Source: Calothrix sp. PCC 7507
Lineage (GTDB): Bacteria > Cyanobacteriota > Cyanobacteriia > Cyanobacteriales > Nostocaceae
Direction of reading: 5' to 3'
NCBI RefSeq assembly: GCF_000316575.1
Contig: NC_019682.1
Coordinates: 1,054,001 to 1,118,000, forward strand
Length of the DNA: 64,000 nucleotides
The notes under the pieces are model-generated. The model was not told the origin of the DNA, did not search any database, and worked only from the letters and a program-made list of their open reading frames with translations. This document shows positions 43,719-54,298 of this stretch, piece by piece; positions within the stretch are counted from its first letter, which is position 1, and the number at the start of each line of letters is the position of its first letter. The position numbers and the translations under genes were made by a program.

Positions 43719-45074
43719 CTAAATATCCAACTTCACACCCCGAATTGCATAATCCAATAACTCCATCGGGTGCATCACAGAAATTTCCTTACCCTGTAAC
43801 TGTAAATGCTTAGTAATTTGCAACGTACAACCAGGATTAGCAGAAGCGATTAACTCTGCACCAGTATTCAATAAATTCTGTACTTTTTGCTGACCCAATT
43901 CCTCGGCAACTTCCGGCTGTAGCATATTATAAACACCAGCACTACCACAACACAAAGCCGCATCTATCGGTTCTCTTAGCTGCACCCCGGGAATTTGCTG
44001 TAACAATTGGCGTGGTTGCACACTAATCTTTTGTCCATGTAATAAATGACAAGCATCTTGATAAACTAAATTCAAGGTTTTATCAGTCAGCGGTAACAAT
44101 TTTGTGGTTAACCCAACAGTTGCTAAAAACTCTTGAGCATCTCTAACTTTCGCTGCAAAAATCTGAGCTTTTTCTCGATAATCTGGATCATCTTCTAAAA
44201 TATGACCATATTCTTTCAAGGTATGACCACAACCAGCAGCATTGATAATCACGAAATCTACATCAGTATGCTCAAAACTATCAATCATCTGCCTAGCTAA
44301 AGTTTTCGCCTGTTCTGTTTGTCCTTGGTGTTCAGGAAGTGCCGCACAGCAACCTTGAGATTGGGGAATGACAACTTCACAACCATTAGCTGTTAAAACC
44401 CTGACTGTGGCTTCATTAACAGGGGAGAAAAACAGCCTTTGTACACATCCTAAAATCACCCCAACTCGATAACGCTTCTTACCTTGTGCGGGAATAAAAG
44501 TAGGCAAATTCCCTTGAAATGATTTGAGAGTAACTGCCGGCAAAATTGATTCCATCGCTCCCAATCTGGGAGATATTTTATTTAGTAAACCCGTGGCGCG
44601 GAAGAACTTAGGAAAGCCTAATTTTTGATAAACCAACAATGGGACAAGTAGAATTCGTAAAAGGCTAGGATAAGGAAATACAGAAAATATCAGTTGGCGA
44701 AATAGATTATCCGCTAAACTCCGGGGATAATTCCGTTCAACTTGGTGACGAGTCGCAGAAATCAACTTGTCATACTGCACACCAGAAGGACAAGTAGTCA
44801 CACAAGCAAGACATCCCAAACACGAATCAAAGTGTTCGGTTGTGGCTGTATTCAGTGCAATCTCTCCTTCATTAATTGCATCCATTAAATAGATACGTCC
44901 CCTAGGAGAATCCATCTCCTTCCCCAACACCCGATAACTAGGACAAGTTGCCAGACAAAACCCGCAATGCACACAACTATCAATCAACTTTGGATCGGGT
45001 GGATGACTCCCGTCAAACCCCTGTAAATTTTTCACACTTGCCGTATTATTCACAGAATTTTCTGAAACTTGCAT
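43719..45074 (-). CDS. glcF: Glycolate dehydrogenase iron-sulfur subunit GlcF
   Basis: A 451-residue iron-sulfur protein. Two 4Fe-4S motifs are CVHCGFCLATCPSYR and CLGCLACVTTCP. Two cysteine-rich CCG domains follow (GCVQRLFF..., CCAALPEHQGQ and AACGH.., ALCCGSAGVYN). It transfers electrons from the flavin subunits of glycolate oxidase to the electron-transport chain, salvaging photorespiratory glycolate. glcE lies directly upstream on the same strand; glcD is not in the window. Confidence 0.93.
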   Translation of the reverse strand: MQVSENSVNNTASVKNLQGFDGSHPPDPKLIDSCVHCGFCLATCPSYRVLGKEMDSPRGRIYLMDAINEGEIALNTATTEHFDSCLGCLACVTTCPSGVQYDKLISATRHQVERNYPRSLADNLFRQLIFSVFPYPSLLRILLVPLLVYQKLGFPKFFRATGLLNKISPRLGAMESILPAVTLKSFQGNLPTFIPAQGKKRYRVGVILGCVQRLFFSPVNEATVRVLTANGCEVVIPQSQGCCAALPEHQGQTEQAKTLARQMIDSFEHTDVDFVIINAAGCGHTLKEYGHILEDDPDYREKAQIFAAKVRDAQEFLATVGLTTKLLPLTDKTLNLVYQDACHLLHGQKISVQPRQLLQQIPGVQLREPIDAALCCGSAGVYNMLQPEVAEELGQQKVQNLLNTGAELIASANPGCTLQITKHLQLQGKEISVMHPMELLDYAIRGVKLDI

Positions 45075-45133
45075 ATTGATCTTTTCTTCCTGCTTAATTT
45101 TTGAGTCCTGAGTATTTCTGTGGTTCCTTTAAC

Positions 45134-46420
45134 TCAAATTCCACCTACAAAGCGACCTGGACTTAAAATATTTTTGCCATCGAACTGTTCTTTAATCCCA
45201 CGCATCACCTGCAAACCATTACTTGTATATCCCCAAACATCAACTGTTTGTTTAACCGTTACAGGTGCTGCCAAAATAGATAAAAAACCACTATTACGTT
45301 GGCAGAGATCACGGATATGTAAAACTTGATTTTGACTCTCAAATTGTAATAAACCCAACCCACTGCTAAGATGAATCAATCCAATTTCTACTTGTCGCAG
45401 AACCTCGACAGCAGCAGTAGGTAATACCCCTATTTTACAGGTAATGACAGTTTCTGCGGATGCATAATGTATTTGCTCTGGCAATCTCTGCCATAGATTA
45501 TCCTCATCTTCTAGCGAGTAAATTGCCCCATTTAAACCCAGTTTTTGCCCTACTTGCAAAAGTCGATGGGATTGTTCTTTAACACTCTCACTAATATTTT
45601 GGAAGCGAGTAATTAATGCTAGTCCTTTACCTAAACCTAAAGTAGAGACTAGTTTTGTTGATAGCAAATCAGCTTGGGTGGGTGTTAATGCTGAACTTCG
45701 GAGAGTAGCAGCAGCTTGAGTTATGGCCTCAGATGTCCCAGTCAGCACCACCGTTCCGGATGCCTCTTGTTGTGGATAAACTCGAAATGTCACTTGGGTG
45801 ATTATTCCTAATGTGCCATACGATCCTGTAAACAACTTCATCAAGTCGTATCCAGCAACATTTTTGACGACTCGTCCCCCAGCTTTGGCGATTTGTCCAT
45901 CAGCACGTACAAAGGTAAGACCTAGCAGTTGGTCACGGACACTGCCATAACGTTGTCGTAGGGAACCTGTATCACCTGTAGCCACAATACCACCAATGGT
46001 TGCCAACTCTGGTGCAGTAGGGTCAAGGGCGAGAAATTGCCGATGTTCTGCCAAAATAGCCTGGAGACGGGAGAAGGACATGCCAGCTTCTACCGTGATG
46101 GTCAAATCACCAACGGCATGTTCTATGAGTTTGTTGATGCGTTCTGTACTCACCACCACATCAACATTCTTGGTTAGACCGCCCCAGTTAAGTTTACTAC
46201 CATGACCACAGGGAAGGACGCGCCAGTGTTGACTGTGTGCTGCGGCGATGACGGCGGCTAGTTGTTCTTGGCTGGTTGGGTAGACAATACAACTAGGAGT
46301 GGTTCCGGAGGCTACGGCCTGTTGGATACGTTCTTTGTGACTGAGTTCGATATTTTCCCAAAGACAAACAGCATTTTTTTCACCAACGATAGATGCAAGA
46401 CTAGAAGCGATCGCTTTCAT
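45134..46420 (-). CDS. glcE: Glycolate dehydrogenase FAD-binding subunit GlcE
   Basis: A 428-residue FAD-linked oxidase subunit. The PCMH-type FAD region contains LPCGHGSKLNWGGL, GVVVSTERINKLIEH-like sequence, TIGGIVATGDTGSLRQRYGS and GRVVKNVAGYDLMKLFTG. The C-terminal end KEQFDGKNILSPGRFVGGI is typical of the family. It works with GlcD and GlcF. The glcE-glcF gap is 59 bases; the pair is likely one operon. The promoter must lie in the 790-base gap beyond 46420. Confidence 0.92.
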   Translation of the reverse strand: MKAIASSLASIVGEKNAVCLWENIELSHKERIQQAVASGTTPSCIVYPTSQEQLAAVIAAAHSQHWRVLPCGHGSKLNWGGLTKNVDVVVSTERINKLIEHAVGDLTITVEAGMSFSRLQAILAEHRQFLALDPTAPELATIGGIVATGDTGSLRQRYGSVRDQLLGLTFVRADGQIAKAGGRVVKNVAGYDLMKLFTGSYGTLGIITQVTFRVYPQQEASGTVVLTGTSEAITQAAATLRSSALTPTQADLLSTKLVSTLGLGKGLALITRFQNISESVKEQSHRLLQVGQKLGLNGAIYSLEDEDNLWQRLPEQIHYASAETVITCKIGVLPTAAVEVLRQVEIGLIHLSSGLGLLQFESQNQVLHIRDLCQRNSGFLSILAAPVTVKQTVDVWGYTSNGLQVMRGIKEQFDGKNILSPGRFVGGI

Positions 46421-47207
46421 CAGTTTATTTTTTACGCCCTACATCTAATTTACTGGTTAACCTGACCAAAAAAGCGTCTAGCACCGCGTAAGTGCTAACA
46501 TCCCGGACTACGACAATCCTCTGTCTTTTCTCTAAGCACGGCAATTATTTTTGCTTAGTTTAAAAAAAAACATGTCCTTACGTAGCCGTATTTAAGTAAA
46601 AACCACGAGGTAATCTTATTAATTATGACTTAATCTAGCTACAGTAAACTGCTGTATTTCAGTTTTGTTATGCTTAAGCTGGCATTTCAAATACTATACA
46701 GCCATAAATACTAGACTTGATTTACCAGGGTAGCAATGTCATTAATCTATCAGCAAATTTTCAAGCTTAAGTTTGTTATGGTACAACGCTTGCAGTCATA
46801 CAAAGGTAACATCCTGCACACTACTAGAAAATTATCCAGAGATGTTGCTATCAGCGTTTAACCAGTGAGAAGTATTTCACCATTTTCCTGATCATTTCCG
46901 TCTCCCCAGTTCCTGATTTAGAGTAATTGAATCTACCGTCTCTGGGATCAGTGATGAGTGAATCTATGGTGGCAAAAATAAGCAGTGTTTTTCTATAGAT
47001 TGATATTTTCCCAAATATCTAATTTCTCATGAAAATACTAACAAGTCAATTCGGGAATAATCATAATTTAATCGCAGAATTGTTGGCGAAGAAATTAGAG
47101 TTTATCTCGATAAATAAATGTGAGAAATAATAATTATTTTCCAAAAATTACCCCTGTAAAAGTAATGGTTTGCAACAGCAGTAATGTAGTCTTTAGAGAT
47201 TGCCCCT
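46421..47207. other. Long intergenic region between divergent glcE and a sensor kinase
   Basis: About 790 bases between divergent genes. I see AT-rich sequence, one weak hairpin (CTAAGCA at 46532-46538 with TGCTTAG at 46552-46558) and no convincing open frame or RNA gene. It must hold the promoters of both glcE and the kinase pair. An RNA gene without obvious structure cannot be excluded. Confidence 0.4.
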
Positions 47208-49934
47208 ATGCCCGTCCTAAACTATGCTATTCATGACTCTATGTTGATTTGCGCTCCCCATACACTGTTAAAAGAAGTAATTATTTATATGGGACAAGCA
47301 GGGGAGTATGTTTGCGTAGAAGATCAATTTTTCCAGGCTAAATGTAGTTTGGATAAATCCTATTGCTGTCAATTAAAAGTAGTTAAAGAAGAGTTGATTC
47401 CTGCTGCAAATAGCCTCACCTTTGCCAGGGAATTTTTTTCTAATAAAGTGACTCTGCCTGTTGACTGCATATATGTTGTGGAAAAATCACAATTGTTAGG
47501 CATATTCACACTTGCAGATTTGTTGCAATTAATTCATTCTGGAATAAATTTGGCAGCACTAAAAATTGTGGAAGTGATGAAAGAACCTTTAATTACCTTA
47601 GAACAAGATTTTGATGTGAATACAACCTTGACGCTAATGTGCGATTCTGGAAACCGTCATTTAGCAATTGTGAATAATGTAGGGCAATTATTAGAAATTG
47701 TAACGCCAGAGAGTCTAGCGGTAAAATTACAAAATGAACTTTTAAGAACAAGAGAGCAGTTAGAATGTGAAATTGCTCAACGTTGCTCACTAGAACTTGC
47801 TTTAAAAAAAGCTGAAGTGGAGTTAGAAAAAAAAATTAATCACGCCACTGAGAAAATAGTAAAAGTCAATAAAATTTTACAACGTGGAATATGCGATCGC
47901 GTTGCCACGGAAGCACAACTATTACAAACAAATTCTGAATTACAGGAAATTTTTCAAGCTTTTCCTGATCTGTACTTTCGGTTGGGAAGTGACGGCACAA
48001 TTCTTAGTTATCACACTAGAGAAACTTCTGAATTTTACCTACCATCAACACCATTCATCGGCAAGCGTCTACAAGATATAATGCCACTTAATGTTGGTCA
48101 TAAATTTCAGCAAGCTATTCTTCAGCTACACCAAATTCAATCTATCGTATCAATTGAGTATTCGCTACCAATAGCCTTGGAGACAGAAAGCTTTGAAGCC
48201 CGGTTTTTACCATCAATCCAGCATCAAATTATCGTTATCATCCGGAATATAACTGAAAGCAAGCAAGCACAAGAAGCCTTAAAAAAAGCCAAAGCCGAAC
48301 TAGAAATTCGAGTTGAAGAACGCACTAAAGAATTAAGACATTCTTATGAGTGCTTACTACAAGAAACTATTGAACGCCAGAGTATTGAAGAAGTACTCAG
48401 GTATAGAGTCGAGTTTGAAAAATTGATTACTACCATATCAACCCATTTTATCAATCTGGCTCCTAACGAGATTGACCAAGGTATCAATCAGGCATTACAG
48501 GCTATTGGAGAATTTGCTGTTGTTGACCGCAGTTATGTATTTTTATTTACTGAAAATTACAACACACTAAATAATATATATGAGTGGCATACTCAAAGCT
48601 TTGAAGAGACAATTTACAATTCACAAGACACTCCAGATATAGTTTTGCCGTGGATAATAGAAAAACTTAGCGATTTTGAAACAATTTATATTCCTCGCAT
48701 TAATGAACTTCCAATTGAAGCAAGTCAGCTACAAAAAACTTTAATAAATCAAAATATTCAATCACTGATTATTTTGCCTATAGTTTGTGGTGGTTTATTA
48801 ATTGGTTATCTTGAATTTGATTCAATCCGGACTGAAAAAATTTGGACAGAAGACAGCATTGCTTTACTAAAAATGGTTGGAGAAATGTTAGGTAATGCCT
48901 TAGAACGCAAGCGGGTAGAACAAGCATTGAGAGTCAGTGAGGAAAGGTATATACGAGCTATCAGTGCCGGTAAGGTGGGGATATGGGAATGGAACATTCA
49001 AACCAACGAAATTTATATAGATCCCAATTTGATCACTATGCTTGGCTATACAGAAGAAGAAATTCCTCGATACTTTGATGAATGGTTACTGCTTATTCAT
49101 CCTGATGATATGCAATCAGTCAGCAGTGCAGTAAATGCGTATTTGGAAAAGTTGATACCCAAATACGAAATTGAGCATCGAATGCTCGATCAAAATGGTA
49201 ACTATATATGGTTTCTCGCTCATGGCACACTCCTCTGGGATACACAAGGTCATCCATGTTTTATGGCAGGTTCAAATACGAATATTACTGCTCGCAAGCA
49301 AGCAGAAAATAAACTTAAATCATCTCTTAAAGAAAAAGAGGTGCTATTAAAAGAAATTCACCATCGAGTCAAAAATAATTTACAAGTCATTTCTAGTTTA
49401 TTACGTCTACAAGCTAGATATATTAATGACGAAAAAGCCTTTGATATTTTTCAAGATAGCCAAAACCGTGTTCGAGCTATGGCGATGATTCATGAAAACT
49501 TATATCAATCTAACGACCTGGCAAAAATAGAATTTTCTGATTATATCCAGAAATTAACTAATAATCTCATTTGTTCTTATGGAGTTAAACAGGATATTAA
49601 GATACACTTAAATATTGATAAAATCTTGCTAAAAATTGATACTGCTATACCCTGTGGTTTAATTATTAACGAACTAATTTCCAATGCAATTAAACATGCT
49701 TTTGTGGATTGTAATAAAGGTGATATTTATGTAGACTTTTTGGATTTAAATCACGGTAAATATTCACTAAATGTTAGTGATACTGGTGTGGGACTACAAA
49801 AAGATATAGAATTATACAAAAATCAGTCACTTGGCTTACAATTAGTATGGAATTTAGTAGAACAATTAGAAGGAAGTATTAAATTTACTCAACTAGGAAC
49901 ATTATTTACAATTATATTCGTTGAGCAAAACTAA
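47208..49934 (+). CDS. Multi-domain sensor kinase (CBS, PAS, GAF, PAS, HisKA_2)
   Basis: A 908-residue cytoplasmic kinase. Domains in order: a CBS pair (about 1-175; [20 protein letters not shown] and [18 protein letters not shown]), a coiled coil, a PAS domain (about 245-350), another coiled coil (about 355-395), GAF (about 400-565), PAS with PAC motif (about 585-700; [16 protein letters not shown]) and a HisKA_2 kinase ([21 protein letters not shown]718/H719) with the ATPase domain ([29 protein letters not shown]). No membrane segment. The following gene, two bases away, encodes its likely partner. Confidence 0.9.
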   Translation: MPVLNYAIHDSMLICAPHTLLKEVIIYMGQAGEYVCVEDQFFQAKCSLDKSYCCQLKVVKEELIPAANSLTFAREFFSNKVTLPVDCIYVVEKSQLLGIFTLADLLQLIHSGINLAALKIVEVMKEPLITLEQDFDVNTTLTLMCDSGNRHLAIVNNVGQLLEIVTPESLAVKLQNELLRTREQLECEIAQRCSLELALKKAEVELEKKINHATEKIVKVNKILQRGICDRVATEAQLLQTNSELQEIFQAFPDLYFRLGSDGTILSYHTRETSEFYLPSTPFIGKRLQDIMPLNVGHKFQQAILQLHQIQSIVSIEYSLPIALETESFEARFLPSIQHQIIVIIRNITESKQAQEALKKAKAELEIRVEERTKELRHSYECLLQETIERQSIEEVLRYRVEFEKLITTISTHFINLAPNEIDQGINQALQAIGEFAVVDRSYVFLFTENYNTLNNIYEWHTQSFEETIYNSQDTPDIVLPWIIEKLSDFETIYIPRINELPIEASQLQKTLINQNIQSLIILPIVCGGLLIGYLEFDSIRTEKIWTEDSIALLKMVGEMLGNALERKRVEQALRVSEERYIRAISAGKVGIWEWNIQTNEIYIDPNLITMLGYTEEEIPRYFDEWLLLIHPDDMQSVSSAVNAYLEKLIPKYEIEHRMLDQNGNYIWFLAHGTLLWDTQGHPCFMAGSNTNITARKQAENKLKSSLKEKEVLLKEIHHRVKNNLQVISSLLRLQARYINDEKAFDIFQDSQNRVRAMAMIHENLYQSNDLAKIEFSDYIQKLTNNLICSYGVKQDIKIHLNIDKILLKIDTAIPCGLIINELISNAIKHAFVDCNKGDIYVDFLDLNHGKYSLNVSDTGVGLQKDIELYKNQSLGLQLVWNLVEQLEGSIKFTQLGTLFTIIFVEQN

Positions 49935-49936
49935 AA

Positions 49937-51091
49937 ATGAAAGAAAAAATCCTAGTTGTTGAAGACGAAAGAATTATCGCTTTTGATATCAAGAATTGTC
50001 TAGAAAAATCAGGATATACTGTTCCTGCTATTGCTGCTTATGGGGAACAAGCAATAGCAAAGGCTGGAGAATTCCATCCTGATTTAGTTTTGATAGATGT
50101 AATGTTGAAAGGCAATATGAGTGGTATAGAAGCTGCTGCCGAAATTAGCTCTCGCTTCAATATACCAATTATTTATTTGACTGCATATTCCGATGCCAGT
50201 AATTTGCAAAAAGCAAAAATTACACAACCATTGGGTTATATACTTAAACCATTTGTAGAAACTCAATTAATTACTACTATTGAAATTGCTCTTAGCAGAC
50301 ATCAAGCAGAAGTCGTGATCCGTGAGGCTTTAGTACAAGAACAAGAAAAAAGAAAAATTAAGTCTAATTTTGTCTCAATGGTTAGCCACGAATTTCGTAA
50401 TCCCTTGAGTAACATTTCTACTTGTACTGAACTGCTAGCAAATCATAGCCATCGATTAAACGAAGCTAAAAAAGATGAGTATCTCCATCACATTCAAAAC
50501 TCTGTTAAACAGCTTGATCGTTTATTGAGTGATGTTTTGTTAATGGGTAAAGCAGAAACAGTTACATCTCAGCTTAACCCAGCACCTGTAGACTTAGAAA
50601 ATTTCTGCCAAAATCTTGTAAAAGAGATTCAATTGAGTGCTAGTGAATATCATAATATCATTTTTACAATTCACAGTAAAAATTTAAACTTAGAAGATCA
50701 TAGCACTGGACAAAACTTGCAATTGCTAACTCAAAATCAGCAAATGCTTTACTTAGATGAAAAACTGCTACGCCATATCCTCACTAATTTGCTGGGAAAT
50801 GCTATTAAATATTCGCCAGCAGGTGGTACGGTGCGCTTTGAGATTTTTTGTGTACAGGGAGAAGTTATTTTCCGTATCGAAGATGAAGGTATTGGGATTC
50901 CAGAAGCCGATCAAGAAAATCTGTTTAATTCTTTCCAAAGAGGAAGCAATGTAGGTAAGATCCCAGGGAATGGTTTAGGACTGGCGATTGTCAAAAATTA
51001 TGTAGATTTGCATGGCGGGGAAATTTCTGTTGTCAGTAAAGTTGGATTTGGTACAACGTTTATTGTCAGCTTACCGTCGCAACTTAAATAG
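49937..51091 (+). CDS. Receiver domain fused to a histidine kinase
   Basis: A 384-residue hybrid with the order reversed relative to usual hybrids. Residues 1-125 are a receiver (ILVVEDERIIAFDI, phospho-acceptor D54 in LVLIDVMLKG, K104 in YILKPF). Residues about 145-384 are HisKA (SHEFRNPLSNI, H151) and an ATPase domain (NLLGNAIKYSPAGG, DEGIGIP, GNGLGLAIVKNY). It starts two bases after the upstream kinase, so the two are co-translated and probably form a phosphorelay: kinase H718/9 to D54, then control of H151. No DNA-binding output is present. Confidence 0.92.
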   Translation: MKEKILVVEDERIIAFDIKNCLEKSGYTVPAIAAYGEQAIAKAGEFHPDLVLIDVMLKGNMSGIEAAAEISSRFNIPIIYLTAYSDASNLQKAKITQPLGYILKPFVETQLITTIEIALSRHQAEVVIREALVQEQEKRKIKSNFVSMVSHEFRNPLSNISTCTELLANHSHRLNEAKKDEYLHHIQNSVKQLDRLLSDVLLMGKAETVTSQLNPAPVDLENFCQNLVKEIQLSASEYHNIIFTIHSKNLNLEDHSTGQNLQLLTQNQQMLYLDEKLLRHILTNLLGNAIKYSPAGGTVRFEIFCVQGEVIFRIEDEGIGIPEADQENLFNSFQRGSNVGKIPGNGLGLAIVKNYVDLHGGEISVVSKVGFGTTFIVSLPSQLK

Positions 51092-51147
51092 TGGCGTTGC
51101 ATATTTGGGGAATGATTCAAACCAACTTTATCTGTAGTTTAATTTGC

Positions 51148-51573
51148 TTATAGTGTATCTTCTCGTAGCAAGGCGCGAAATCCTGCCTGCTGAAAATGCT
51201 CGTTAGCAGTCAATGCTTCAGTAATTCCACTATATTGCATGACAATAAAAGATACGCAATCTATGAAGCCCCATTCTTTCTCTGATCTTTCACAATAAAG
51301 CTGGAAGGCTCTGTCATAGAGTTGCTGTGATAGAGGGACAATTTCTACATGAGAATCTGCTGCCAAAGCATTCAATAATATAACTGCTCCATGACGATGG
51401 GGTTGTTTAGATAAAGCATTCCCAATTTCTAACATCACTGCTTGTGTTGTCACCAAGCGTGTTCCTGCTGTTTCTAAAAGTCCGGCCCACTGGGCAGCCC
51501 GCTGATGCAAATCGTCATCTGGTGCAGACAAAGCTATGGCAAAGGATGTATCAAGAAAGACTTCAGTCCTCAT
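51148..51573 (-). CDS. PIN domain toxin (VapC-like)
   Basis: A 141-residue PIN-domain RNase-like protein starting MRTEVFLDTSFAIALSA. The acidic residues of the fold are visible: D in LDTSF, E in MLEIGNALS, D in GFIDCVSF and the C-terminal end. The start at 51573 is favoured since the upstream codons overlap the antitoxin gene in another frame. The antitoxin gene precedes it on the same strand by about 16 bases, the usual order in VapBC modules. Confidence 0.82.
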   Translation of the reverse strand: MRTEVFLDTSFAIALSAPDDDLHQRAAQWAGLLETAGTRLVTTQAVMLEIGNALSKQPHRHGAVILLNALAADSHVEIVPLSQQLYDRAFQLYCERSEKEWGFIDCVSFIVMQYSGITEALTANEHFQQAGFRALLREDTL

Positions 51574-51589
51574 GCTGAATTTCCAGACA

Positions 51590-51796
51590 TTACAAATATT
51601 TGTCAATATTGGCAGACCAATCTGGTGGTCCCTGTAGCTTGAGCGATCGCGCTGTCGTCAGAAACGATACACTTTCCTGTTCTTCAGGGGGCAAGATTTC
51701 AATGCTGATGCTCACACGGGTAAGAGCCGGCAGTGCGATCGCTTCTGTAGGATAAAACACTTTGCCATCAAATACAGCTGCTATTTTTTTTTCCAT
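51590..51796 (-). CDS. Antitoxin-like protein (DUF104 type)
   Basis: A 68-residue protein beginning MEKKIAAVFDGKVFYPTEAI then ALPALTRVSISIEI, matching the small beta-hairpin antitoxins of the DUF104 group, which read I-x-A-V-Y-x-x-G-x-F-x-P. The end (PDWSANIDKYL) would wrap the toxin. It is directly upstream of the PIN toxin. Neutralisation of the toxin is inferred from pairing. Confidence 0.75.
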   Translation of the reverse strand: MEKKIAAVFDGKVFYPTEAIALPALTRVSISIEILPPEEQESVSFLTTARSLKLQGPPDWSANIDKYL

Positions 51797-52080
51797 TTTC
51801 TTTTCAAAAAACGCTATCTATAATATCCTAAGTTGGTCGTGGCGATACCACTGAAGCGTCAACAAGAGGACAAGGAGCAGGGGGCAGGGTGCAGGGGGAG
51901 AAAAAAATATTATCTGAGTAAATTGGATAATTTATTTTCTGGAAGTCCCTAAGAGCTAAAAGATCCCCTGCCTCTTTGGTCAATCTGATAATAAAGACCC
52001 TACCTCCAAACGCAAGTTAGTAGAGGTAGGGTGCGGATCAAAGACGGGTCAAACATAACACATCTTTTGCGGAACAGCCA
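51797..52080. other. Short gap with GGGGGCAGGG repeats
   Basis: About 280 bases with a purine-rich repeat (GCAGGGGGCAGGGTGCAGGG near 51882-51901) and the terminator described next. No gene. Confidence 0.45.
51998..52031 (-). terminator. Probable terminator of the transaldolase-family gene
   Basis: CCCTACCTC (51998-52006) pairs perfectly with GAGGTAGGG (52023-52031), a 9-bp stem with a 16-base loop. On the minus strand it is followed by TCTTTATTATC. It lies 50 bases downstream of the stop of the gene at 52081-52728. Confidence 0.6.
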
Positions 52081-52728
52081 TCAAGCAATTGGCTGTAAAA
52101 GCCCGCGTCCGTTTTGAGCAAATTCATCAATCGTTTGCAGCGAAAGTTCATGAGAGGCGATCGCCTGTAACATCGCTAAGGGGAGAGTGAGATGTTGCGC
52201 GCCAGCTTGTAGAGATGCTACAGCCTCCTCTGGAGATTTGATGCTAGCGGCCATAATCTCTGTATTACTTCCTACCACCACACTAGTCATGTCTCGCAGC
52301 AAAGCCACCCCATCACCTAAAAGTTTAGTAGCTCGACTCACATAGGCGATCGCATATTTTGCCCCCGCCTCTCTAGCCACAGCTGCTTGAGCAGCACCAT
52401 ATATTCCTGTCACCGCGCAAGCAATTTCCGGTAATAGTTCAGCAACCACCTGAAAACCCACTAACGACGCTGGAATTTTCAGTACAGTCTGGTGTCCAAT
52501 AATTCTACGCGCCGCCCGCCCTTCTGCTAGCATCTCCACAAAGTCAGAGGACATCAACTGATAGAATACGGGGCCTGTAGTCAACTGAGCAAGTTGTTTG
52601 AGTGTAGTCTCCACTGGTAAATCGGTTTTCGCCAACAGAGTAGGGTTAGTTGTGATGCCTTTTACCCAGCCCAATTTATTCGCAGCCTGGGCTTCCGCAA
52701 TAATTGCCGAGTCGAGATAAATACTCAC
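52081..52728 (-). CDS. Transaldolase family protein (fructose-6-phosphate aldolase-like)
   Basis: A 215-residue short transaldolase (FSA/TalC-like). Schiff-base lysine in TVLKIPASL, plus GITTNPTLLAKTDLP at the N-terminus and VSRATKLLGDGVALL. The length excludes the classical transaldolase of 320-380 residues. It could act as a fructose-6-phosphate aldolase or as a small transaldolase, which cannot be separated by sequence. Divergent from the glutamine synthetase-like gene. Confidence 0.88.
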   Translation of the reverse strand: MSIYLDSAIIAEAQAANKLGWVKGITTNPTLLAKTDLPVETTLKQLAQLTTGPVFYQLMSSDFVEMLAEGRAARRIIGHQTVLKIPASLVGFQVVAELLPEIACAVTGIYGAAQAAVAREAGAKYAIAYVSRATKLLGDGVALLRDMTSVVVGSNTEIMAASIKSPEEAVASLQAGAQHLTLPLAMLQAIASHELSLQTIDEFAQNGRGLLQPIA

Positions 52729-52834
52729 TTGTCTGTATTTGGGAAAGTTAGTGCCGCTGTTATTTTAACTTTTAACTTGTTCGACGAGCGTGGGAGAATG
52801 ATGACATCCACTCAACCGCTGGATGGTGTGAGCG

Positions 52835-54184
52835 ATGGCGGAACACAACTCATTCAAAAAAATCAAGAAATCTCTGCAAAAAGAGGGTGTGCGATTTGTC
52901 CGCATTCTCTGGTGCGATAACGCCAACATCATTCGTGGTAAGGCTGTGCATGTGGAGATGTTACCCCACTATTTAGAACACGGTGTGGGCATATCTGCTG
53001 GGGAACAGGGAGTACCTGTCATGTATGATGCGATCGCTCCCGATAGTGGTTTGAGTCCAGTAGGCGAAATCCGGTTAGTACCTGATTGGGATAGTCTCAT
53101 CCCTTTACCTTATGCTCCCGGGCATGTCCGTGTCATGGGAAACATGATACTTGATGGACAACCGTGGCCATTGTGTCCGCGAAATTTCCTCAAGCGGATG
53201 ATTGTAGCCGCGAAACGCGAAGGCTTGGAAATTCAAGCAGCATTTGAAAATGAGTTTTATTTGTTACGACAAACATCTGAGGGCATTATCCCCACAGACT
53301 CGACGGTTTTTGCATCTACCCAAGCAATTGATCTCAATCATGAAGTCATTGATGCCATTACCGATGCACTCATCACCCAAGGAATTCCTATAGAGCAGTA
53401 TTATCCAGAATCAGGCCCTGGTCAACAGGAAATTTCCCTGCGATATACTGATGCTTTGAATGCAGCTAACCGACAAATTGCCTTTAGAGAGACAGTCAGA
53501 GCAGTTGCTCATCGCCACCATCTCACAGCCTCTTTTTTACCGAAAATCTTCCCAGATGCAGCTAGTAGCGGTTGTCACATCCACCTCAGCCTTTGGCGTG
53601 ATGGTCACAATCTTCTTCCTTATGCTCAAGGTGTCTGCGGTCTTTCTCATATAGCGAGAACATTTATTGCAGGTATATTACATCACTTGCCAGCATTAAT
53701 GGCATTAACTACCCCTACTGCCAATTCTTACCGCCGCATCCGTCCGCATACTTGGAGCGGTGCTTTTCGTTGTTGGGGATTAGACAACCGCGAAGCAGCA
53801 GTGAGAGTTCCCAGCAATCCGGGATTAAGTGGTTCAACTCATTTCGAGTTAAAAACCGTCGATGCATCAGCCAATCCTTACCTCGCTTTAGGTGCGATAA
53901 TTGCTGCTGGATTAGATGGTGTGCAAAGAAGTTTAGATCCAGGAACACCCGTAGATCAAGACCCCGGTTATTTGCCAATTGAACAGCTCACTGCTAATGG
54001 TATTGAACCCTTACCCAAAAATCTTGGGGAAGCCTTAATCCATCTCCAAAATAACGATGTCTTGCTAAATGCTTTAAATCCCCAGTTATCGCAAGCTTTC
54101 TTAGCAGTGCGACAAGCCGAATGGCAAGCAATGAAAGATTGGGATTTAGCCGCAGAAGTTAAACTTTTATTAGAGCGGTATTAA
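52835..54184 (+). CDS. Glutamine synthetase-like gamma-glutamyl ligase
   Basis: A 449-residue glutamine synthetase fold. Catalytic region: FENEFYLL, GPGQQEISLRYTDAL, GCHIHLSLW (metal and ATP sites), TTPTANSYRRIRPHTWSG and the C-terminal FELKTVDASANPYLALGA. It is clearly distinct from the housekeeping GlnA of cyanobacteria. Together with the amidohydrolase gene that follows it matches the two halves of the fungal FluG protein. Likely substrate is an amine other than ammonia; not determined. The start at 52835 overlaps no upstream gene. Confidence 0.88.
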   Translation: MAEHNSFKKIKKSLQKEGVRFVRILWCDNANIIRGKAVHVEMLPHYLEHGVGISAGEQGVPVMYDAIAPDSGLSPVGEIRLVPDWDSLIPLPYAPGHVRVMGNMILDGQPWPLCPRNFLKRMIVAAKREGLEIQAAFENEFYLLRQTSEGIIPTDSTVFASTQAIDLNHEVIDAITDALITQGIPIEQYYPESGPGQQEISLRYTDALNAANRQIAFRETVRAVAHRHHLTASFLPKIFPDAASSGCHIHLSLWRDGHNLLPYAQGVCGLSHIARTFIAGILHHLPALMALTTPTANSYRRIRPHTWSGAFRCWGLDNREAAVRVPSNPGLSGSTHFELKTVDASANPYLALGAIIAAGLDGVQRSLDPGTPVDQDPGYLPIEQLTANGIEPLPKNLGEALIHLQNNDVLLNALNPQLSQAFLAVRQAEWQAMKDWDLAAEVKLLLERY

Positions 54185-54278
54185 CAGTTATCAGTTATCA
54201 GTTATCAGTTATCAGTTATCAGTTATCAGTTATCAGTTATCAGTTATCAGTTATCAGTCATCAGCCATCAGCCATCAA
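54184..54278. repeat. Heptad repeat array (CAGTTAT type)
   Basis: About eleven CAGTTAT heptads then three diverged units (CATCAGC). It sits between two genes likely to be co-transcribed, so the array is probably in the mRNA. Confidence 0.8.
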
Positions 54279-54298
54279 TTAAAAATTCTTGAACTTGT

